A DNA stretch of 64,000 nucleotides. Origin: CAYMZZ01 sp046297935 (GTDB lineage: Bacteria; Bacteroidota; Bacteroidia; Chitinophagales; Chitinophagaceae). This document shows positions 59,453 through 64,000 of the stretch, one piece after another. Under the pieces are notes generated by a model. That model worked only from the letters and a program-made list of their open reading frames with translations. It was not told where the DNA came from and did not search any database. Position 1 is the stretch's first letter. Each line of letters starts with the position of its first letter. The DNA lies in assembly GCA_046297935.1 (NCBI GenBank), contig JBKBHA010000017.1:1-64000 (forward strand), given 5' to 3'. The position numbers were made by a program, and so were the translations under genes.

Positions 59453-59639
59453 AACAGCAAGCTGGTGCAGCTTTTCTTTAACCGCAGAGGGCACGGAGTT
59501 TTTTTCGCAGAGGACGCGGAGGACTTATCAGAGCACAATTGACATTAGTTCTGTTTACTCAGAACAGTCCTCCGTGTACTCTGTGCATTAACCTCTGCGA
59601 CCTCTGCGGTTAAAGAAATGCTGCACGAGTTTGCTGTAA
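59453..59639. repeat. Palindromic element with ~38-bp inverted ends
   Basis: Left end about 59453-59490, right end about 59601-59638. The inner 18 bases TTTCTTTAACCGCAGAGG and CCTCTGCGGTTAAAGAAA are perfect reverse complements, and the outer parts match with few differences. The middle holds GAGGACTTATCAGAGCAC, which recurs in the second copy near 62553. It carries no gene. The form resembles a small non-autonomous element, but no clear target-site duplication was found. Confidence 0.65.
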
Positions 59640-59806
59640 GAACCTGCAAGAGCATGTATAAAAATTGTGCAATCCATGTCCAAATCTGTGTAAATCTGTG
59701 TACAAATCCGTGTAATTCTGTGGGAACCGAAAAGTCACCCTTGAGGACAACAAAATATGGCGCAGGATTTCTATTACCACAAAATTTGTAACCAGCTTTT
59801 GAATAT
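59640..59806. repeat. CACAGATTTACACAGATT-like repeat
   Basis: Between about 59660 and 59730 the sequence contains AAATCTGTGTAAATCTGTGT and variants. The reverse complement form occurs at about 58125-58155. No gene is recognised in this stretch. Confidence 0.5.
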
Positions 59807-62032
59807 TCATTTATTCAGTAATCGCTTCAACATCTCAAAGCTCGCCTGATTCGTTGGCGAGTTCACACTCGAAATAATATCCAGCTTCTCCACTTTCGAT
59901 AAATGGAAATTCAACGCTGCCTTATTTTCCTCATTAGCCGATGCATATTGAAAAAGGACTTTGTGCACCCTGTGTGTAGAATCTTCTGCGTAATACGAAA
60001 GCATGTCATTCTGAAAATATTCCATCATCTTAAACCAGTTATGTTGTAAAAGCAGAAATGGTTTGGTCACATGATCAGTGATATCATCTGATAAATACGG
60101 AAATTCCCATCCCCCCGGACTACGATCGCGTATTTGAATAATGAGCACGCCACTTGTATTGGCTTTAATCCAGTCGTTGAATTTATCCAGAAAGCGAAGC
60201 GTGGTTTCCTGCCCATAGTTGTCGCGCAAACCAGCATCCATTACATCTATTACCGGATTTGACGGCAGCCATACATTCGGCAGTACGATCGGGAAAGTGG
60301 CGTTCATTCTTAGCGCCGTCAGCACCCGAAGTCCGTCGGGATTTTGTTTTTTAAAAAAAGCATTGAAATCAATCACATCTGGATCCATTCCCGGCATGCG
60401 GGTACTATCCTGCCAGCCCTGCATCATGAAACTGACAGGCTGAGTACTGATCAGCATCTTTCGGCTATCGCGTGTAACTACTGAATTGAAAAAGATCAAT
60501 GGAATGCGGGCCGATCTTTCGTCGTCGGTATAATCCCGGATCGGCTTATCCAGAAAACCGCGGGTGTTAAGGTTCAGTCTTTCTTCAAATGCATATCCGC
60601 GGTCCTTTACATACTTGAATGCATTTGTCTCAAATTTCTGTGCCGGTGCCAGCAGATCGCGGGCCACAAAGCTCGAAAACATCGGGTTCAGCAGGTCGCT
60701 CGCAATATCATTTACATATTTGGGATCGCTCAGGTTGATGACTGCACCAGCCTGCCTCCGTCGAAAGAGTTCGCGAAAATAAGTAGCACCAATCATGCCG
60801 CCCGAAGCCCCATTGATCAGAAATACCTGATCCATGATGCGGCCATTGGTCACACTATCAAGCTCCTGAAGTACTCGCATAGTAAAGGTAGCACTGCGAT
60901 GTCCGCCGCCGCTGGTATTGATCAACACCAGCATGGGCTTTTCGGTCGACTGCTTCGCTTTCCAACGATTCAAAATGCCGATCATATTGGCCCTATCTGC
61001 TTCCACTTTCTCCTCCGTACACAAATCCATCAGCCCCTCGCGACTGTAGGAAGGCCTTTCTGTCTTGTTCTGATAGTTGAGACCATAAGCTTTGTTGCGC
61101 GGATCAATCCAGTCGAGCCGATAAAAAACATTCAGCAAAATGATCAGCAATACCAGATAAGGTACACTCCAGCTTTGAAGAAAATAGGAAAATGCACCGG
61201 CTACGCCAATCAAAATGCTAAACAGGATCGTGATGCTGGCTGCTGCAGGTATTTGAAAAAAAGGTGACTCCAGAAAAAAACCAATGCCCACCAGAAAGAG
61301 GAATGCAAAAAACACGCTTAGTATGGCGGCAAAGTGATGTCGCTTAAACAGCGAGTCTACAAAAGTGGGCGTATAGTGGCGAACATCGCGCGCGGCCCTT
61401 AGTTTAAATGGCGACTCGAGGTACCATTCTACATGTATCAGGCTTTCGGGATAATGTATCTCACTCTTCGGCTTTAACTGGGTGATATATTCTTCGGTAT
61501 TTCCCAGCACAGGTATCATGCGTCGGAAAATGGAGCGGTCGGCACGGAAAAAATAGAAAAAGGAAATCGATAGCAAAAGGATCAACCCGGCAAGAAAGCC
61601 GCCGGCCAGAAAAAGCACTTCCACACCACTCACCAATTCTTTGCTGGTAGTAAAGTCGTAGGCTCTCCAAAAATAAAACACCAGAAATGCCAACGGTATG
61701 ATGGAATTGTTGGTGCAGTATTTCAAAAAAGGGTTGGTAGTAGCGGCCAGGAATCGGAAATGCTTACTAAACAAAATGAATGTGCTAATATTCCAGCTCA
61801 TGATAAACATGCCGACGCTTACACCTACCAGGGCGGCACTTACAGCATTCACATTACCGAGATATTCGGGGGCGAGATAGAGGGAATCGGCACCAAAGCC
61901 TTTCATAAAACTGCCGTGCACAGTGCTGAACAATACGAGCCAAAACAGCAGCAGCGCCTGGTACTTCCGGAAATGCAGGAAGAGTAGTTGAATCGGAAAG
62001 GAATAATAAAATCCGCGCAGCCAGGCTTTCAT
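59807..62032 (-). CDS. Membrane protein with patatin-like phospholipase domain
   Basis: A 741-residue protein. The N-terminal ~330 residues have several transmembrane helices (ALLLFWLVLFSTVHGSFMKG, VGVSVGMFIMSWNISTFILF, VEVLFLAGGFLAGLILLLSI, IAAAASITILFSILIGVAGA-type). The C-terminal part is a patatin-like domain: LINTSGGGHRSATFTMRVLQ (oxyanion), LINGASGGMIGATYF (nucleophile Ser), and DAGLRDNYGQETT (catalytic Asp). It is likely a lipid acyl hydrolase of the inner membrane. Soluble patatins lack the large membrane part. The substrate and orientation are unknown. Confidence 0.82.
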   Translation of the reverse strand: MKAWLRGFYYSFPIQLLFLHFRKYQALLLFWLVLFSTVHGSFMKGFGADSLYLAPEYLGNVNAVSAALVGVSVGMFIMSWNISTFILFSKHFRFLAATTNPFLKYCTNNSIIPLAFLVFYFWRAYDFTTSKELVSGVEVLFLAGGFLAGLILLLSISFFYFFRADRSIFRRMIPVLGNTEEYITQLKPKSEIHYPESLIHVEWYLESPFKLRAARDVRHYTPTFVDSLFKRHHFAAILSVFFAFLFLVGIGFFLESPFFQIPAAASITILFSILIGVAGAFSYFLQSWSVPYLVLLIILLNVFYRLDWIDPRNKAYGLNYQNKTERPSYSREGLMDLCTEEKVEADRANMIGILNRWKAKQSTEKPMLVLINTSGGGHRSATFTMRVLQELDSVTNGRIMDQVFLINGASGGMIGATYFRELFRRRQAGAVINLSDPKYVNDIASDLLNPMFSSFVARDLLAPAQKFETNAFKYVKDRGYAFEERLNLNTRGFLDKPIRDYTDDERSARIPLIFFNSVVTRDSRKMLISTQPVSFMMQGWQDSTRMPGMDPDVIDFNAFFKKQNPDGLRVLTALRMNATFPIVLPNVWLPSNPVIDVMDAGLRDNYGQETTLRFLDKFNDWIKANTSGVLIIQIRDRSPGGWEFPYLSDDITDHVTKPFLLLQHNWFKMMEYFQNDMLSYYAEDSTHRVHKVLFQYASANEENKAALNFHLSKVEKLDIISSVNSPTNQASFEMLKRLLNK

Positions 62033-62123
62033 TCGGCTAATTTCTCCTAAAAATACATGGAATGGGTTGGAATTGCAACTGCGGGAACCGGAGAGAATAG
62101 GAACAATGACGTTTTGATGTAAA

Positions 62124-62509
62124 CAACACCAAAGAAGTCGCCTTCCATTTCTTGAGTTTCGTTCGGGCTCAGGTCGCTAGTTTAACCGTTCTTGTTTTCT
62201 GTTAACAACAGCAAAGAAGTCGCCTTCCATTTCTTGAGATTCGTCCGGGCTCAGGTCGCTAGTTTAACCGCTCTTGTTTACTGTTACCAACAGCAAAGAA
62301 GTCGCCTTCCATTTCTTGAGTTTCGTTCGGGCTCAGCTCGCTAGTTTAACCGCTCTTGTTTACTGTTACCAACAGCAAAGAAGTCGCCTTCCATTTCTTG
62401 AGATTCGTCCGGGCTCAGGTCGCTAGTTTAACCGCTCTTGTTTACTGTTACCAACAGCAAAGAAGTCGCCTTCCATTTCTTGAGATTCGTCCGGGCTCAG
62501 ATCGTTAGT
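62124..62509. repeat. Tandem 82-bp repeat, five units
   Basis: Units begin at 62124, 62206, 62288, 62370 and 62452, with an exact 82-bp period. Each contains CAACA(C/G)CAAAGAAGTCGCC, TTGAG(A/T)TTCGT(C/T)CGGGC and TCGCTAGTTTAACCGCTC. The fifth unit is cut at its TTTAACCGC, where the palindromic element at 62510-62648 begins; a further partial unit (CAACACCAAAGAAGTCGACT) resumes at 62674. No reading frame is sustained across the units. Confidence 0.85.
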
Positions 62510-62660
62510 TTAACCGCAGAGGTCACAGAGGTTTAATGCACAGAGGGCACGGAGGACTTATCAGAGCACAATTAACTTCCGCCCTCTTTACTCTCAACAG
62601 ATCTCCGTGAACTCTGCGAAAAAAACTCTGTGCCCTCTGCGGTTAAAGAAATGCCGCACC
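62510..62660. repeat. Second copy of the palindromic element
   Basis: The ends TTTAACCGCAGAGG (62510-62523) and CCTCTGCGGTTAAAG (62634-62648) are inverted, and the middle GAGGACTTATCAGAGCAC is shared with the element at 59453-59639. Its insertion point within the 82-bp repeat is clear because the repeat has its own TTTAACCGC, which coincides with the element end. Confidence 0.65.
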
Positions 62661-62698
62661 CGTTTACTATTACCAACACCAAAGAAGTCGACTTAGGT

Positions 62699-63769
62699 TT
62701 ATGTAAGTTTATTTTTACTAAGAAGAAACTTATTCCCCACCAACACCGCCAACAACAGCATAGCCCCCGCCTGATGCGCAACACCCAACCATAAAAGCGC
62801 CGCAGGCTGTGGCGAATACAACACGGTCAACACTCCCAGTACCACCTGTATAAGCACAATAGCCAGCAACCAACCCCTCAGACGCCGAAACAGCACACCC
62901 CCCTCGAGCTTCCAGGCTTTCACAAACCATACAAACACCAGCAGCATGATCACGTACGCCAGATTGCGATGTATGAAATGAATAACCAATGGTTGATCAA
63001 CCAGCAAACTAATCCCTGCAAACTGTCGACCCGCATAATGCGTAAGCGGCTCAGGCCAAAATCCTCCATTGATACTTGGCCAGGTAGGTGCAGCCGTTGC
63101 CGCCTTCAAGCCCGCCATAAACGCACCATAGATCAATTGCAGCACCAACAATCCGATCAACCAGTTCGTCCTTTTATTTAAGCCGGCATCCGATATCCGA
63201 TCTGTAGGCGACACCCAAAGCTGCATGGCAAACCACAATGTGTACACCAGCAATCCAAGTGCGAAAATGAAATGTATCGCCAGCTTGTAATGACTCACAT
63301 AGAGCAATTCCGAATCCTCCAGCCCGCTCTGTACCATGATCCAACCCACCAACCCCTGCAGTGCACCAAGAATAAACAGTATGATCAATGGCCGGATCAT
63401 TTCCTTCTTAAACCGACCCTGCCACCAGAAAATGACAAAAGGAATAATAAACACCACTCCAATCAATCGCGCCCATAGCCGGTGAAACCATTCCCAGAAG
63501 TAGATGAACTTAAAATCTTCGAGTGAAAAATGGGAATTCAGGTATTTGTACTGCGCGATCTGCTGGTATTGCTCAAATGCATGGTTCCAGTCGGCTTCGT
63601 TCATTGGTGGCAGGGTGCCCATTATGGGTGCCCATTCGGTAATCGATAAACCGGAACCGGTAAGGCGGGTAATACCTCCTAGTAGCACCTGCACCATTAT
63701 CATCAATACACCAATCAGGAGCCAGATGGCCACGGGGCGGGTTGAGCGGGTCTTCACTGCATTTTCCAT
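62699..63769 (-). CDS. ctaA: Heme A synthase (COX15/CtaA)
   Basis: A 356-residue membrane protein with eight transmembrane segments expected in COX15. The conserved blocks are RLTGSGLSITEWAPIMGTLP, the heme-ligand regions FWEWFHRLWARLIG and IHFIHRNLAYVIML, and VAHQAGAMLLLAVL. It oxidises heme O to heme A for cytochrome c oxidase. The sequence runs to the usual length of the eukaryotic-like type. The 82-bp repeat begins about 190 bp downstream of its stop (on the minus strand). Confidence 0.92.
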   Translation of the reverse strand: MENAVKTRSTRPVAIWLLIGVLMIMVQVLLGGITRLTGSGLSITEWAPIMGTLPPMNEADWNHAFEQYQQIAQYKYLNSHFSLEDFKFIYFWEWFHRLWARLIGVVFIIPFVIFWWQGRFKKEMIRPLIILFILGALQGLVGWIMVQSGLEDSELLYVSHYKLAIHFIFALGLLVYTLWFAMQLWVSPTDRISDAGLNKRTNWLIGLLVLQLIYGAFMAGLKAATAAPTWPSINGGFWPEPLTHYAGRQFAGISLLVDQPLVIHFIHRNLAYVIMLLVFVWFVKAWKLEGGVLFRRLRGWLLAIVLIQVVLGVLTVLYSPQPAALLWLGVAHQAGAMLLLAVLVGNKFLLSKNKLT

Positions 63770-63844
63770 AGCGCTGCAAAGTTACTTGTGAAACATCCCA
63801 CAAAATAATTTTGTTCAACACTCAGAAGGACGCAATTTGCAGCC

Positions 63845-64000
63845 ATGCTGGCGCCATATTTAATCAACGAGGGACTGGAAGCAGGCTGCGATGAAGCTGG
63901 TCGTGGCTGTTATGCGGGACCTGTATTTGCCGCAGCCGTGATATTGCCGGCCGATTTCTTTCATCCGCTGCTTAACGATAGCAAGAAACTGAATGAAGCG
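63845..64000 (+). CDS. rnhB: Ribonuclease HII, 5' part
   Basis: The 52 residues visible start MLAPYLINEGLEAGCDEAGR, with the catalytic acidic pair region in CDEAGRGCYAGPVFAAAVIL and the conserved LNDSKKLNE at the window edge. The rest lies outside the window. RNase HII removes ribonucleotides from DNA-RNA hybrids. It is divergent from the heme A synthase gene, with a 75-bp gap. Confidence 0.9.
   Translation, partial: MLAPYLINEGLEAGCDEAGRGCYAGPVFAAAVILPADFFHPLLNDSKKLNEA

Overview
The window looks like a chromosomal piece of a Bacteroidota species, most likely of the Chitinophagaceae. The evidence is the AT-rich starts without clear Shine-Dalgarno sequences, several TAnnTTTG-type -7 boxes, many stand-alone AraC and Crp/Fnr regulators, a TamA/TamB pair with TamB of about 1,700 residues, CoaX, DUF4197 and LptC genes, and short dispersed repeats of a kind common in that group. 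The family call is inference from gene content only.

Region 1 (about 1-22,688) is accessory DNA, visibly more AT-rich than the rest. It is a chain of small, separately controlled units, typically one regulator (four AraC, two Crp/Fnr, one HxlR) next to one to three small enzymes: YceI, a nitronate monooxygenase-like flavoprotein, SDRs, alpha/beta hydrolases, VOC proteins, an AlkD-like protein, SnoaL-like proteins, an ASCH protein and two GNAT acetyltransferases. It also holds small membrane or secreted proteins of unknown role, an ankyrin protein, two related degraded gene fragments (4.2 and 6.4 kb), and a duplicated membrane-protein gene (17.7 and 20.7 kb) whose two copies carry different lesions. 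Some intergenic spaces contain long imperfect palindromes.

Region 2 (22,685-64,000) has a more GC-rich, core-like content: two PH-domain (YdbS/YdbT-like) proteins, DUF4197, lysS, an SDR, lptC, an outer-membrane protein, coaX, a Lon-N-domain protein, meaB, a TPR protein, typA, a hydrolase, bestrophin, a stress protein, a two-component system, a Gfo/Idh/MocA oxidoreductase, an HTH protein, SDR, MORN/TonB-C protein, GlxA-type regulator, an L,D-transpeptidase-like protein, tamA-tamB, fabH, a lipid kinase, a membrane patatin, a heme A synthase, and the 5' end of rnhB at the right edge.

The most unusual structure is a 1.2 kb non-coding array (43,730-44,960) of 15 units of about 84 bp. Each unit has one or two strong hairpins joined by more variable linkers, and a higher-order duplication is visible. 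Other notable non-coding features are an 82-bp tandem repeat interrupted by a palindromic element (62.1-62.7 kb), a related palindromic element at 59.45-59.64 kb, several families of short inverted repeats, a candidate small RNA (28.37-28.54 kb), a TGTGA-N6-TCACA operator, and 11-bp-phased boxes in two upstream regions that are plausible targets of the resident response regulator. I saw no tRNA, rRNA, IS element, CRISPR array or cas gene.
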